Position numbers and translations under genes: made by a program
Assembly (NCBI RefSeq): GCF_900129985.1
Contig: NZ_FQXN01000001.1
Span: 186,001-250,000 of the forward strand
Source of the DNA: Thermosipho atlanticus DSM 15807
Lineage (GTDB): Bacteria; Thermotogota; Thermotogae; Thermotogales; Fervidobacteriaceae
Reading direction: 5' to 3'
Length of the DNA: 64,000 nt
Part shown: positions 46,258 to 55,807 of the stretch, in pieces
Layout: the number at the start of each line of letters is the position of its first letter
Numbering within the stretch: the first letter of the stretch is position 1
The notes under the pieces: generated by a model
The model's database searches: none
Told to the model about the DNA's origin: nothing
What the model saw: only the letters and a program-made list of their open reading frames with translations

Positions 46258-47292
46258 TCAGATATTCATTATAGGTTTGATATCAATTTTCCAACCTGTT
46301 AATTTTGCTGCAAGGCGTGCATTTTGGCCACCCTTGCCAATTGCTAGAGAAAGTTGGTTTGGTGGAACAATAACACGAGAAGCTTTATTTTCAAAATCTA
46401 AAATTTCAACTTCAATTACACTTGCTGGCTGAAGAGCTGCTGCAATAAATTCTTTCGGATCTTCCGACCATTTTATAATGTCTAATTTTTCACCTTTTAA
46501 TTCTTTCAATATTGCTGCAATCCTTATACCTTCTTCGCCAATACATGCCCCAACGGGATCAACTTTTGGATTATTTGATTTGACTGCTACTTTTGTCCTG
46601 ATTCCTGGTTCTCTTACAATTTTGACTATTTCAACAACTTTGTTTTCTATTTCAGGGACTTCAAGTTCTAATAAACCTTTTATGAAATCTTCATTAATTC
46701 TTGTAACCATTATTCTTGGTCCTTTTTTATCTTTTTTAACGTCTTTAATATGGACTTTGATTAATGATGATGCTTCTATCTCTTCACCTGGTATCCATTC
46801 TTTTTTTGGAAGTCTTGTTTCAAGTTTTCCTATTCTTATATCTGCCCAATCTGGTGTTACTCTTATTACTTCGGCTGTAGTGATTTTTCCGATTAATTCT
46901 GAATATTTTTCAAACTGTTTTTCTTTTTCTATTTCTCTAATTTTTTGAATAAGAACCTGCTTGGCAGTTTGAGCTGCAATCCTGCCAAATTTTTTTATAT
47001 TCAATCTTTTTTTTACGATATCTCCGACTGAAGCATCTGATTTAATTTTTAAAGCGTCCTCCAAAGATATCTGTTTTTTGTCATCTTCGACTTCATCAAC
47101 TACTTCAAGTAATTGATATACTTCAATCTCTCCTGTTTGTCTGTTGATTATTATCTCAACGTTTTTTTCGCCTCCATGGTCTTTCCTGTATGCGCTAACA
47201 AGTGCTTTTTCAATCACTGGTATTATTTCATCTGGTTTAATTCCTTTTTCTTCTTCTAACTGTTCTAAAGCCCTTAAAAAATCTAAATTCAT
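46258..47292 (-). CDS. nusA: Transcription termination/antitermination factor NusA
   Basis: The 344-residue protein has the N-terminal polymerase-binding domain (1-130), an S1 domain (about 132-200, GKITTAEVIRVTPDWADIRIG) and two KH domains (PVGACIGEEGIRIAAI near residue 247, LSLAIGKGGQNARLAAKLTG near residue 317). There is no C-terminal acidic repeat extension, as usual outside proteobacteria. NusA modulates pausing and hairpin-dependent termination. rimP lies 11 bases upstream. Confidence 0.96.
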   Translation of the reverse strand: MNLDFLRALEQLEEEKGIKPDEIIPVIEKALVSAYRKDHGGEKNVEIIINRQTGEIEVYQLLEVVDEVEDDKKQISLEDALKIKSDASVGDIVKKRLNIKKFGRIAAQTAKQVLIQKIREIEKEKQFEKYSELIGKITTAEVIRVTPDWADIRIGKLETRLPKKEWIPGEEIEASSLIKVHIKDVKKDKKGPRIMVTRINEDFIKGLLELEVPEIENKVVEIVKIVREPGIRTKVAVKSNNPKVDPVGACIGEEGIRIAAILKELKGEKLDIIKWSEDPKEFIAAALQPASVIEVEILDFENKASRVIVPPNQLSLAIGKGGQNARLAAKLTGWKIDIKPIMNI

Positions 47293-47303
47293 TTAAATCC
47301 CTC

Positions 47304-47756
47304 CTAAAATTCAATTTCTAAATTTGCTTTTTCAATTTCTGAATAATTAATCCTTTCGGTATTTCCATTTTCTAAGAGAATGTAGATAACATTATTCTCA
47401 ACATTTAAAATTTGACCAATAATTGTTTTTGTTTTTGTGATTATTTTTGCTTTTTTATTTTGAAATCTAATAAAATCATTTATATTTCTTAAAGGTCTAT
47501 CAAGTCCAGGTGAAGAAACAGTAAGAAAATATCTTTTTGGGATGATATCTAGCATATCTAAAGTAGCTTCAATTTCTCTAGAGACCTTTTCGCAATCTGT
47601 TGTGCTAACATAATCAAAAGGGTTGTCTATAATGATTTCTAAGATCCATTTTCCGGATTGATTATAATACTTCACATCAAATAATTCTAAACCATATTTT
47701 TCGGTTGCACTTTTTGCAAGTTCTTTGACTTTTTTAATTAATTCATTGTTTTTCAT
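47304..47756 (-). CDS. rimP: Ribosome maturation factor RimP
   Basis: RimP helps assemble the 30S subunit. The 150-residue protein shows the family sequences GLELFDVKYYNQSGKWILEIIIDNP near residue 21, VSREIEATLD and YFLTVSSPGLDRPLRN near residue 79. GAGGTGAT precedes the ATG at 47756. The rimP-nusA pair is conserved. Only a hairpin separates it from a tRNA gene upstream. Confidence 0.93.
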   Translation of the reverse strand: MKNNELIKKVKELAKSATEKYGLELFDVKYYNQSGKWILEIIIDNPFDYVSTTDCEKVSREIEATLDMLDIIPKRYFLTVSSPGLDRPLRNINDFIRFQNKKAKIITKTKTIIGQILNVENNVIYILLENGNTERINYSEIEKANLEIEF

Positions 47757-47782
47757 GAAATCACCTCACATATAAATATTAA

Positions 47783-47802
47783 ACCGGGACTTTAGTCCCG
47801 GT
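47783..47802 (-). terminator. Hairpin between tRNA-Ser(GGA) and rimP
   Basis: The perfect 8 bp stem ACCGGGAC/GTCCCGGT with a four-base loop lies six bases past the tRNA 3' end. Its T tract on the minus strand is weak (TTTAATATTT), so it may be a leaky terminator or a processing signal. Confidence 0.6.
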
Positions 47803-47808
47803 AATTTC

Positions 47809-47899
47809 TGGCGGAGAGGGTGGGATTTGAACCCACGGACGCCTTGCGGGCGTCACACGCTCTCCAGGCGTGCGCCTTCGACCGCTCGGCCACCTCTCC
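47809..47899 (-). tRNA. tRNA-Ser (anticodon GGA)
   Basis: Read on the minus strand, the acceptor GGAGAGG pairs with CCTCTCC and is followed by G and an encoded CCA. The anticodon loop CTGGAGA gives GGA for serine UCC/UCU. The long variable arm (GACGCC/GGCGTC) confirms serine. Confidence 0.97.
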
Positions 47900-47914
47900 A
47901 TGAATCTGTAAATG

Positions 47915-47942
47915 ATTTTACCATAAAAATTGAATTTTGCAA
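47915..47942 (-). promoter_or_regulatory. Promoter of tRNA-Ser(GGA), and probably of rimP-nusA-fur
   Basis: On the minus strand TTGCAA (47942-47937) and TAAAAT (47920-47915) are 16 bases apart, with the tRNA 5' end 15 bases further. There is little room for a separate rimP promoter. Confidence 0.7.
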
Positions 47943-47957
47943 TACTTAACTTATTAT

Positions 47958-47985
47958 TTGATTTTATTTGTGATTAAGATATACT
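47958..47985 (+). promoter_or_regulatory. Promoter of the DUF368 operon
   Basis: TTGATT at 47958-47963 and TATACT at 47980-47985 are 16 bases apart, 37 bases before the start codon. Confidence 0.6.
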
Positions 47986-48022
47986 ATATTTATGGATTGA
48001 ATATGTATGTGAGGTGATCGAA

Positions 48023-48787
48023 TTGTTCAGATATTTTTTTGGAGGAATACTAATGGGACTTGCAAATTTAGTTCCTGGTATTAGCGGAGGAACTATGGCA
48101 GTGATAGCAGGTATTTATAATGATTTAGTGGTATCTATTTCAGATTTATTTAAATTTAAAAAAAATAGTTTTAAAATATTGTTTGTTATTGGAGTAGGAA
48201 TTTTTGTTTCTCTTTTTTCCGGAGCAAAAGTTTTCGAATTTGGACTTGAAAATTATCCGTTTTATATGTATTCATTCTTTTTTGGTTTGATTCTGGCTTC
48301 TATTTTTTACTTGAAAAGGAAAATTAAATTTAGGATTTTGCCGACAATTGTTGGTATAATTTTAGTATTAGTACCGAATTTTCTTCCTTATAGTTCATCA
48401 GTTTCAAATTTAAAACTTTTTTTTGGTGGATTTTTAGGTGGAGCTGCAATGATAATCCCAGGATTAAGTGGCTCTTTGATGCTGCTGATTTTAGGGATAT
48501 ATGATACGGGAATTTCAGCAATTAGTAATATGAAACTTGGCGTATTAATAATTCTTGGTTTAGGAGTTTTAGTAGGAATTTACGCTATTTCTCATTTGAT
48601 AAGGTGGGCTTTAGAAAAGAATGAAGTATTTGTTAATAATTTCGTTTTTGGTTTGGTCATTGGATCATTATATCCTATTTTTCCAACAATGCATGGAAAA
48701 GGTAGTATTTTTTTAGGACTTTTTGTGGCAATTGTAGGTTACTTTTTGGCATTATTAATAGAAAAAATTGATAATAATATGCTATAA
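48023..48787 (+). CDS. DUF368 membrane protein
   Basis: The 254-residue protein has about eight helices and the two repeated signatures of the family, ANLVPGISGGTMAVIAGIYN near the start and GAAMIIPGLSGSLMLLILGIY near residue 148, which suggests two inverted or tandem halves. DUF368 proteins have been linked to undecaprenyl phosphate translocation in recent work on related families. TTG 48023 is chosen over GTG 48014, which lies inside GAGGTGATC. Confidence 0.85.
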   Translation: MFRYFFGGILMGLANLVPGISGGTMAVIAGIYNDLVVSISDLFKFKKNSFKILFVIGVGIFVSLFSGAKVFEFGLENYPFYMYSFFFGLILASIFYLKRKIKFRILPTIVGIILVLVPNFLPYSSSVSNLKLFFGGFLGGAAMIIPGLSGSLMLLILGIYDTGISAISNMKLGVLIILGLGVLVGIYAISHLIRWALEKNEVFVNNFVFGLVIGSLYPIFPTMHGKGSIFLGLFVAIVGYFLALLIEKIDNNML

Positions 48788-48807
48788 TAAATTGGGAGGT
48801 GTAATTT

Positions 48808-49077
48808 ATGGAAATAAGAATTAAAAAGCTTTCTGATAAAGAAATAGAGGAACTGGGAATAAAAAATTGGCCAATTTGGACGAAAGAAGTATCAGTTTTT
48901 GATTGGTATTATGATGAAAAGGAAAAATGTTATTTTTTAGAAGGTGAAGTAGAAGTTGAAACACAAGATGGGAAAACATATACTATAAAAAAAGGTGATT
49001 TTGTTGAATTTCCAAAAGGGTTAAAATGTATTTGGAAGATCAAATCACCTGTCAGAAAGCATTATAAAATTGGTTAG
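48808..49077 (+). CDS. Small cupin (DUF861/EutQ-like)
   Basis: The 89-residue single-domain cupin matches the Thermotoga protein TM1112 in layout: IKNWPIWTKEVSVFDWYYDE, CYFLEGEVEVETQDGKTY and KKGDFVEFPKGLKCIWKI. The metal histidines usual in cupins are mostly missing, as in that family. The function is unknown. GGGAGGTG precedes the ATG. Confidence 0.85.
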   Translation: MEIRIKKLSDKEIEELGIKNWPIWTKEVSVFDWYYDEKEKCYFLEGEVEVETQDGKTYTIKKGDFVEFPKGLKCIWKIKSPVRKHYKIG

Positions 49078-49090
49078 TAGGGGTGATAGT

Positions 49091-49714
49091 GTGGATATCA
49101 AAAATATGCCTCTTAAAGAGTTTTGTGATAAAGTTGCTGAAAAATCTCCGGTTCCTGGTGGAGGAGCGGTAGGTGCAGTTGTGGCTGCTCTTGCTGCATC
49201 GCTGAATCAAATGGTTGCAAATTTAACTATAGGCAAGAAAAAGTATGTTGATTATCAGGAAATTATGGAAGAAGTTTTAGAAGCTATGGAGTATTCTAGA
49301 AATAAATTACAAGAAATTGCTATGAAAGATATTGAAGCATTTAATGAAGTTATGAAGGCTATAAAAATGCCTAAAGATGATCCAAGTAGAGAGAGAATAT
49401 TACAAGAAGCATTAAAAAAAGCTGCAGATATTCCTTTTGAACTTGCAAGAGAAGCCCGAAATATTCTAAGGTATTGTCAAAATACATGTAGATGGGGAAA
49501 TAAAAATGCTATTTCTGATGCTTATTCTGCTGCAGAATTAGCAAAAGCTGCTTATAGGATAGCGATGTATAACGTTTTAATAAATTTAAAGTCTATTAAA
49601 GATAAAGAATTCGTAGAAAAATACATAACAGAACTTGAAGAGTTAAAAAATGAAGTAAGAGGTTTCTACACTGATATTAGGGAGTTGGTTAAAGAAAATG
49701 GCTTTGAAATTTGA
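49091..49714 (+). CDS. Cyclodeaminase/cyclohydrolase family protein (FTCD C-terminal type)
   Basis: The 207-residue helical protein has [20 protein letters not shown] near residue 16 and conserved aspartates in the second half, the pattern of the formiminotransferase-cyclodeaminase C-terminal domain. Free-standing members act on one-carbon tetrahydrofolate compounds or are uncharacterised. GTG 49091 is chosen, behind AGGGGTGA, over TTG 49070. It overlaps tgt by 17 bases. Confidence 0.82.
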   Translation: MDIKNMPLKEFCDKVAEKSPVPGGGAVGAVVAALAASLNQMVANLTIGKKKYVDYQEIMEEVLEAMEYSRNKLQEIAMKDIEAFNEVMKAIKMPKDDPSRERILQEALKKAADIPFELAREARNILRYCQNTCRWGNKNAISDAYSAAELAKAAYRIAMYNVLINLKSIKDKEFVEKYITELEELKNEVRGFYTDIRELVKENGFEI

Positions 49715-50801
49715 ATTAATAAAAGTTTTAGGGAAAGCTAGGAGAGGTAGAATATATCTACCTCATGGAATTGTTGAAACACCTACTTTTATGCCTGTTG
49801 GGACAAATGCAAATGTTAAATTAATGACTCCTAAGGAACTTGAAGAAGTAGGGGCACAGATTATTTTAGGGAATGCTTTTCATTTGTATTTAAAGCCCGG
49901 AATGGAAGTGTTAAAATTTCACGGTGGAATAAATAATTTTATTGGATGGCATAAACCTGTTTTAACAGATAGTGGAGGATTTCAAGTTTTTAGTTTAAGA
50001 GAAGGAAGAAAAGTTACTGATGAAGGAGTATTAATTAAATCTCCTTTAGATGGGAGTAAACACATGATAACCCCTGAGCTTTCAATGGAAATTCAGAATG
50101 CTATCAATTCAGATATAGTCATGGCCTTTGATTATTGTGCTGAACCGGGTATTGAGTATGATAAAGCAGTAAGAGCTTTAGAGTTGACTACGAAATGGGC
50201 TGAAAGAAGTTTAAAAAGGATCAGAGAATTGTCTGATCAAGCTATTTTTGGAATAGTTCAAGGAGCATTTTTTCATGATTTAAGAGAAAGAAGTGCAAGA
50301 GAAATTACAAGTATGGAGTTTGATGGATTTGCAATTGGTGGTTTGAGCGTGGGAGAAGAATATGATATTACATTAAAGATGACAGAATTTACTGTTCCAT
50401 TTCTCCCGGAGAATAAGCCAAGATATTTCATGGGGGCTGGTTCCCCAAAGCTTATTGTTGACCTGGTTTATAATGGAGTGGATATTTTTGATAGTGTTCT
50501 TCCTACAAGAGTGGCGAGGCATGGTCAAGCATTGACTTGGATAGGAAAGTTAAACATTAGAGCAGCAAAATTCAAATTTGATAAATCTCCAATTGAGGAA
50601 ACTTGTACTTGTTATACGTGTAAAAACTTTTCTAGGTCTTATATAAGGCATTTATTTGATCGAAGAGAAGTTTTAGGTCAAATCCTACTAACGATTCATA
50701 ATTTGCATTTTATGATGGATTTGAGTAAAAAAATAAGGGATTCAATTGAGGAGGGTACTTTTGAAAAGTTAAGAGGGGAGGTATTAAAACATTATGATTA
50801 A
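49698..50801 (+). CDS. tgt: tRNA-guanine transglycosylase
   Basis: Tgt swaps G34 for preQ1 in Asp, Asn, His and Tyr tRNAs. The 367-residue enzyme has [12 protein letters not shown] near residue 92 (general acid aspartate), the nucleophile aspartate in [15 protein letters not shown] near residue 260 and the zinc site CTCYTC with a later RHLFDR. No queuosine synthesis gene lies nearby. Confidence 0.95.
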   Translation: MALKFELIKVLGKARRGRIYLPHGIVETPTFMPVGTNANVKLMTPKELEEVGAQIILGNAFHLYLKPGMEVLKFHGGINNFIGWHKPVLTDSGGFQVFSLREGRKVTDEGVLIKSPLDGSKHMITPELSMEIQNAINSDIVMAFDYCAEPGIEYDKAVRALELTTKWAERSLKRIRELSDQAIFGIVQGAFFHDLRERSAREITSMEFDGFAIGGLSVGEEYDITLKMTEFTVPFLPENKPRYFMGAGSPKLIVDLVYNGVDIFDSVLPTRVARHGQALTWIGKLNIRAAKFKFDKSPIEETCTCYTCKNFSRSYIRHLFDRREVLGQILLTIHNLHFMMDLSKKIRDSIEEGTFEKLRGEVLKHYD

Positions 50802-51585
50802 AAAAGTTTTTGTATTTTTAATTTTAGTTATTTCAGTTTTTTTGTTTGGTGTAAGATATGTTGAGAATCCAGCGTTTTCTTTAAACCAAAATACTGCTTT
50901 AGGTTTTGAGTACGGTACATATTTTGGGGGAATTCATGGTTGGACAACAAATTTTGGGTTGTATTATAATGAATTTGAAGAAAATATGATAGGTAATTTT
51001 TATTTATTTGCGTCAAAAGATAGTTCTCAAAGTATAAATGAAGTGGGTTACAGTATTAGCGGAGAAAATGACACGATAAAGTGGGGAGGAGACATTAAAA
51101 TAGTTAATTATACGGATGAATCAACAAGTGCTTTTTTAATGAATATTGGTATAGGCTTTGCGGGAGAAATTTTTGATAATGTATTTTTAGGAGCATTTCT
51201 TGATGATTTTTCTATTTATTCTCAATATCCTGGAGAGGCTTTCAAGGGAAACGTTGGAATAGATTTAGTTTATGATTTAGGAAACTTTGTTCTTTATGCA
51301 AACATGAATTATATAAAACAAGAATATTTCCAATTTAATATTGGTGGGGGAGTAGATTTCGACTTTATTGCATTGGGAGGATACTGGTCACCTGAATATT
51401 ATAACAAAGTTGGAGCATTTTATAACAAAATGAAAGGATACTTTGCATTTAAAATAGGTAATTTATCGGCAAAAATAGATGCTTTCTATTCATTTTCAAA
51501 TGTTAGTTCTGCTACGGTTGATTTACCTATGAATTATGAAAATCATTCTTATGGGTATAATGTAACAATAGAGGTGAGGTTTTGA
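50794..51585 (+). CDS. Predicted outer-envelope beta-barrel protein
   Basis: The 263-residue protein has a signal peptide (1-18, ending LFG) and then alternating amphipathic strands rich in Y, F, G and N, ending in VRF, the terminal phenylalanine typical of outer membrane barrels. Ten to twelve strands are plausible. This fits the outer sheath (toga). The cargo is unknown. It overlaps tgt by eight bases and pyrR by four. Confidence 0.65.
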   Translation: MIKKVFVFLILVISVFLFGVRYVENPAFSLNQNTALGFEYGTYFGGIHGWTTNFGLYYNEFEENMIGNFYLFASKDSSQSINEVGYSISGENDTIKWGGDIKIVNYTDESTSAFLMNIGIGFAGEIFDNVFLGAFLDDFSIYSQYPGEAFKGNVGIDLVYDLGNFVLYANMNYIKQEYFQFNIGGGVDFDFIALGGYWSPEYYNKVGAFYNKMKGYFAFKIGNLSAKIDAFYSFSNVSSATVDLPMNYENHSYGYNVTIEVRF

Positions 51586-52115
51586 AGAAGAAAATTCTAG
51601 AGAAAGATGATATTAGACGTTCTCTAGTTCGGATTTCCCACGAAATTCTTGAAAAAAATAAAGGGATAGAAAATTTGGTAATTATTGGAATTTTAACTCG
51701 AGGTTATTATTTAGCAAAGAGAATAGTTGAAAATATAGAAATTTTTGAAGGTATCAAAGTGCCTCTAGGTAGTTTAGACGTGGGCCCTTTTAGAGATGAT
51801 GAGAAAAGAAAAAAAGAAGATAAAAGTGAAATAAGTTTTAGTTTAACTAATAAAAAGGTTGTTCTTGTTGATGATGTTTTATTTACAGGTAGAACTGTAA
51901 GAGCTGCAATGGATGCTATAACAAGTCGAGGTAGGCCAAGTTTAATTCAACTTGCTGTATTAGTAGATCGAGGTCATCGTGAGTTTCCTATAAGACCAGA
52001 TTATGTTGGAAAAAATATTCCGAGTTCGAAGCATAAAGAAATTGTTAAAGTAAGAGTTGAGGAAGTAGATGGAGAAGATGCAGTATATATCGAAAAACTT
52101 GTTAAGGAGGAATAG
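51582..52115 (+). CDS. pyrR: PyrR uracil phosphoribosyltransferase/regulator
   Basis: The 177-residue protein has the PRPP loop VVLVDDVLFTGRTVRAAMD near residue 90 and LVDRGHREFPIRPDYVGKNIP near residue 131, characteristic of PyrR. In Bacillus PyrR binds pyr mRNA and controls attenuation. No pyr gene or PyrR-binding leader is seen in this window. TTG 51582 follows GAGGTGAGG. Confidence 0.93.
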   Translation: MKKKILEKDDIRRSLVRISHEILEKNKGIENLVIIGILTRGYYLAKRIVENIEIFEGIKVPLGSLDVGPFRDDEKRKKEDKSEISFSLTNKKVVLVDDVLFTGRTVRAAMDAITSRGRPSLIQLAVLVDRGHREFPIRPDYVGKNIPSSKHKEIVKVRVEEVDGEDAVYIEKLVKEE

Positions 52116-52118
52116 AAA

Positions 52119-53399
52119 GTGAAGCTTTTTGGAACAGATGGAATAAGGGGAGTTGTTAACGAATTTCTGACTCCAGATTTAGCATTTAGAATGGGGAACG
52201 CTGTTGGTAGAATTATTGATGGTAGGGTTTTTGTAGCAAAAGATACGAGAAATACAGGAGATTTACTTGAATCTGCTTTAATTGCAGGTTTAGTTTCTTC
52301 AGGAGTAGATGTTTATAGATGTGGTATAATGCCTACTCCTGCCTTGGCTTTAATAACTAAGTTAGAAGACTCAGCTGGTATAATGATATCTGCTTCTCAT
52401 AATCCCCCTGAGTACAATGGCTTAAAAATCATATTTAAAGGTTATAAGCTACCTGATGAAATTGAAGAAAGAATTGAAAATGAAATGAAAAATATAAAAT
52501 ATGTGAATTATAGCGAAGTAGGAAAGGTGATTGATTACCAATTTGCAATAGAAGAGTATGTAAATTATATTCATAAACTTTATCCAAATTTGAATTTGAA
52601 TGGTATAAAGATATTAATAGATACAGCAAATGGAGCGACTTTCAATTTAAATCCGATGATATTAGAAAGTTTTGGTGCAAAAATAAAAGTAATTAATAAT
52701 AAACCAGATGGATTTAACATTAATGATAATTGTGGCTCTACTCATCCTGAACACGCAAGGAAATTTTTAAAAGATGGAGATATTGCAATTCTTCATGATG
52801 GAGATGGCGATAGGTGTATTTTTCTTGATGAGTCAGGAGAAGAAGTTCATGGAGATAAAATTTTAGGTATTACTGCTTGTCAGATGAAAAACGAAAACAG
52901 ACTTTCAAAAAATACAGTTGTGTTAACAATTCTTTCAAATATGGGATTAGAAAAATATTTAACAGATAATGGTATTAGAGTGATTAGAACTAGAGTTGGC
53001 GATAGGTATATTTTACAAGAAATGCTAAACAATGGTTTTGTTTTAGGTGGAGAAAGAAGTGGACACATAATTTATTTGGATCGAACTACAACAGGAGATG
53101 GTTTAATTACGGCATTAGAAGTATTAAGTGTCATTACAAAGACGGGTAAATCTTTATTTGAGCTTGCAAGTGTGATACCAGATTATCCACAGGTAATGTT
53201 AAATTTAAAAGTAGAGAATAAAGAAATTTACAAAAATAAACTTGTATTTGAAAAAATTAAGGAGTATAAAGATTATAGGATAATTATTCGACCGTCTGGG
53301 ACAGAACCTGTTATTCGAATTTTAGTTGAAGGGCCAAATTTAGAAAAATCGAACGAAATTGCTGAGGAATTTTATAGTTTAATTGAATCATTGCTTTGA
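52119..53399 (+). CDS. glmM: Phosphoglucosamine mutase
   Basis: GlmM converts glucosamine 6-phosphate to the 1-phosphate on the way to UDP-GlcNAc. The 426-residue protein has FGTDGIRGV at the start, the phospho-serine in [12 protein letters not shown] near residue 92, the metal loop DGDGDRC near residue 228 and the sugar/phosphate loops GGERSGH and [13 protein letters not shown] 52119 is the start. Confidence 0.94.
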   Translation: MKLFGTDGIRGVVNEFLTPDLAFRMGNAVGRIIDGRVFVAKDTRNTGDLLESALIAGLVSSGVDVYRCGIMPTPALALITKLEDSAGIMISASHNPPEYNGLKIIFKGYKLPDEIEERIENEMKNIKYVNYSEVGKVIDYQFAIEEYVNYIHKLYPNLNLNGIKILIDTANGATFNLNPMILESFGAKIKVINNKPDGFNINDNCGSTHPEHARKFLKDGDIAILHDGDGDRCIFLDESGEEVHGDKILGITACQMKNENRLSKNTVVLTILSNMGLEKYLTDNGIRVIRTRVGDRYILQEMLNNGFVLGGERSGHIIYLDRTTTGDGLITALEVLSVITKTGKSLFELASVIPDYPQVMLNLKVENKEIYKNKLVFEKIKEYKDYRIIIRPSGTEPVIRILVEGPNLEKSNEIAEEFYSLIESLL

Positions 53400-53412
53400 G
53401 AGGAGTGAGTTG

Positions 53413-53718
53413 ATGGATAAAGTAACAAAAGAAGCCGTTTGGAACAAGTTAAAAGAGGTTATTGATTTTGAAATAGGATTGGATGTAGTTTCCTTAGGAT
53501 TGATATATGATGTACAAGTTGACGAGAAAAACAATGTATATGTTTTAATGACTATGACTACTCCTATGTGTCCCTTAGCGGGTATGATAATGCAAGATGC
53601 GGAGACAAAATTAAGGGAAATAGAGGGAGTGAACGAAGTAAAAGTTGAACTTACTTTTGATCCTCCTTGGACACCCGATAGAATCGATCCAGAGGTGAGA
53701 GGTCAATTAGGAATATGA
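53413..53718 (+). CDS. MIP18/DUF59 family protein (SufT/PaaD-like)
   Basis: The 101-residue protein resembles the Thermotoga protein TM0487: VSLGLIYDVQVD, MTTPMCPLAGMI with the conserved cysteine, and FDPPWTPDRI. The family helps in iron-sulfur cluster maturation. ATG 53413 is chosen, behind GAGGAGTGAG, rather than an upstream in-frame start that overlaps glmM. It overlaps prmC by four bases. Confidence 0.88.
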   Translation: MDKVTKEAVWNKLKEVIDFEIGLDVVSLGLIYDVQVDEKNNVYVLMTMTTPMCPLAGMIMQDAETKLREIEGVNEVKVELTFDPPWTPDRIDPEVRGQLGI

Positions 53719-54500
53719 AAATCAAAGAAGCTTTGAAAATCGCAAAAGAAAATGGGCTTCCTGAGTTGGAAGCCCATCTTATTATTTGCAGTATTATTAA
53801 TAAAAATAAGGAGTTTATTATAGCACATCCTGAGTATGAATTATACGAAGAAAGTTTTATCAAGTTGATAGAAATGAGAAAAGAAGGTTATCCTTTACAA
53901 TATATAACAAAAGGAAAAGAATTTTTTAAAAGATGGTTTTATATTGAGGAAGGTGTCTTTATTCCACGGTATGAAACGGAATTCTTAGTGGAAGTAGCGA
54001 TAACTTATATAAAAAAATATAACATAAAAAAATTTTGTGAAATTGGGGTTGGTAGTGGAGCAATAATAATCAGTATTTTGAGTGAAACAGCTACTTTTGG
54101 ATATGGTACAGATATTTCTCGAAAAGCGATAAAAGTTACAAGTATAAATGCCGAAAGGTTAGGAGTGAAAGATAGATTAGTATTGAAAAAGGGTTCATTT
54201 TTAGAGCCTTTTAAAAAAATTTATAATGATTTAGAGTTGATTGTTTCCAACCCGCCCTATGTAAAAATTTATAGTAATCTTCAAAAAGAATTATTTTGGG
54301 AACCAAGAGAAGCTTTATTTGCAGGTGAAGATGGTTTAGATTTTTACAAAGAATTCTTAAATATGTATAACTTATCTGGTAAAATTGTAATATTGGAGAT
54401 AGGTCATGATCAGGGGGATTTCTTTAGGAAAATGGGTTGGAAAGTGTTGAAGGACTATTCAGGTAATGATAGAGTTGCGGTATACAATTCAAGGAGGTGA
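53715..54500 (+). CDS. prmC: Release factor glutamine methyltransferase
   Basis: PrmC methylates the GGQ glutamine of release factors such as the RF1 encoded at 31989-33074. The 261-residue protein has a helical N-terminal domain, the SAM-binding [14 protein letters not shown] near residue 109 and the NPPY motif in [10 protein letters not shown] near residue 176. A strong hairpin lies in codons 13-21. Confidence 0.93.
   Translation: MKIKEALKIAKENGLPELEAHLIICSIINKNKEFIIAHPEYELYEESFIKLIEMRKEGYPLQYITKGKEFFKRWFYIEEGVFIPRYETEFLVEVAITYIKKYNIKKFCEIGVGSGAIIISILSETATFGYGTDISRKAIKVTSINAERLGVKDRLVLKKGSFLEPFKKIYNDLELIVSNPPYVKIYSNLQKELFWEPREALFAGEDGLDFYKEFLNMYNLSGKIVILEIGHDQGDFFRKMGWKVLKDYSGNDRVAVYNSRR
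53752..53777 (+). other. Strong hairpin in the start of prmC
   Basis: The arms ATGGGCTTCC and GGAAGCCCAT form a perfect 10 bp stem with loop TGAGTT. The bases after it (CTTATTATTTG) are T-rich but not a clean T run, so weak termination or an effect on translation are both possible. Confidence 0.6.
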
Positions 54501-54504
54501 AAAA

Positions 54505-54960
54505 GTGAAAGTTGTTTTGTTAAAGGATGTTCATAAAATTGGAAAAAAGGGAGAAGTTAAGAATGTTTCTGATGGATATGCAAGAAATTATTTAATTCCC
54601 AAAAAATTAGCTGTTGAGGCAACACCAGAAATTTTAAAGAAATTAGAACTTGAAAAACAAAGACAACTTGAAAAGGAGAAAGAGTTGAAGAAGGAAAGCC
54701 AGGAGTTGTTAAAACAATTTCAAAAACAATTGTACAAGATAGAAGTAAAAGCTGGAGGTAGTGGAAAATTATTTGGTGCACTAACTAGTGCTGATATTGC
54801 AAATGCAGTCTTTAAAAAGACAGGAAAATATGTGGATAAAAAGTGGATAGTTTTAGATAAACCTATAAAAAAATTGGGGCTCTATGATGTTACTGTCAAA
54901 TTGCCTGGTGGAGTTTCAGGAATTATAAAAGTAGAAGTTGTACAGGAGGTTAAAAGTTGA
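54505..54960 (+). CDS. rplI: Ribosomal protein L9
   Basis: The 151-residue protein has the L9 N-terminal RNA-binding domain ([20 protein letters not shown] and [13 protein letters not shown]), the long connecting helix (about 45-75) and the C-terminal domain with [18 protein letters not shown] 54505 is chosen, behind AAGGAGGTGA. It overlaps the RNase Z gene by four bases. Confidence 0.95.
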   Translation: MKVVLLKDVHKIGKKGEVKNVSDGYARNYLIPKKLAVEATPEILKKLELEKQRQLEKEKELKKESQELLKQFQKQLYKIEVKAGGSGKLFGALTSADIANAVFKKTGKYVDKKWIVLDKPIKKLGLYDVTVKLPGGVSGIIKVEVVQEVKS

Positions 54961-55799
54961 ATATAATAGGCTATTCAAAAGCTTTATATACAACGTGGGT
55001 TTATTATTCTCCTGAAAGAATTTTGTTTGATGCAGGAGAAGGTGTATCTACTATGATGAATAATAAAATTTATGCAATAAAACATATATTTTTAACACAT
55101 GGTCATGTAGACCATATTTCTGGTTTATGGTCGTTAATTAACACAAGAAATAATGCAATGGGAGATAGAGGAAAAGATTTAAGTATATACTATCCGAAGG
55201 GGAACAAAGGGATAGAGGAATATTTAACTTTTATTCGAAAAGTTAATTCAGATTTAAGGTTCAATTTGAATATTTATCCTATTGAAGATGGTAGTGAAAT
55301 CATTTTGCGTGATTCGAAACAAAATAAAAAGTTTATAAGAGCATTCAAAGTAAAGCATACACAAAATGAAAAAAGTTTTGGTTATCATGTCTTTGAAGAA
55401 AGAAAAAAATTAAAAAAAGAATTTCAAAATTTATCTCAAAATGAGATTGCAGAATTAGCTAAATTATATGGAAGTGATTATATAACTGAAAAGTATAACA
55501 GTAAAATTTTGACTTTTTCTGGTGATACATATTTATTGAAAAAGAAGGATATAGAAGATACCGAAATACTATTCCACGAATGTACGTTTTTAAACAAAAA
55601 CGATAGGAAATACAATAATCATGCAACTATCGAAGATATTGTAGAATTAGTAAAAGATACAAAAATAAAGAAATTAATTCTCTATCATATTTCTGGAAGA
55701 TATTTGAGAAAAGTAGAAAGTATAATCTCAAGATATAGATATGAATTGGAAAATATAGAGTTATATTATATAAAACCTGATAAATTGTTTAAGCTATAG
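54957..55799 (+). CDS. Ribonuclease Z-like metallo-beta-lactamase-fold nuclease
   Basis: The 280-residue enzyme has the zinc motif THGHVDH near residue 48, a later [17 protein letters not shown] and LYHISGRY, the layout of tRNase Z of the Thermotoga kind. It would trim tRNA 3' trailers. Since the tRNAs here encode CCA, cutting after CCA, as in Thermotoga, fits. TTG 54957 follows AGGAGG. Confidence 0.8.
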   Translation: MNIIGYSKALYTTWVYYSPERILFDAGEGVSTMMNNKIYAIKHIFLTHGHVDHISGLWSLINTRNNAMGDRGKDLSIYYPKGNKGIEEYLTFIRKVNSDLRFNLNIYPIEDGSEIILRDSKQNKKFIRAFKVKHTQNEKSFGYHVFEERKKLKKEFQNLSQNEIAELAKLYGSDYITEKYNSKILTFSGDTYLLKKKDIEDTEILFHECTFLNKNDRKYNNHATIEDIVELVKDTKIKKLILYHISGRYLRKVESIISRYRYELENIELYYIKPDKLFKL

Positions 55800-55807
55800 G
55801 AGGTTGT

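Noticed and set aside
46478-46948. Open 156-codon plus-strand frame
   Set aside because: It is antisense to the S1-KH region of nusA and has low-complexity S/I/P composition.
50219-50239. Inverted repeat GATCAGA/TCTGATC in tgt
   Set aside because: Seven bases with no T run in a long coding region; expected by chance.
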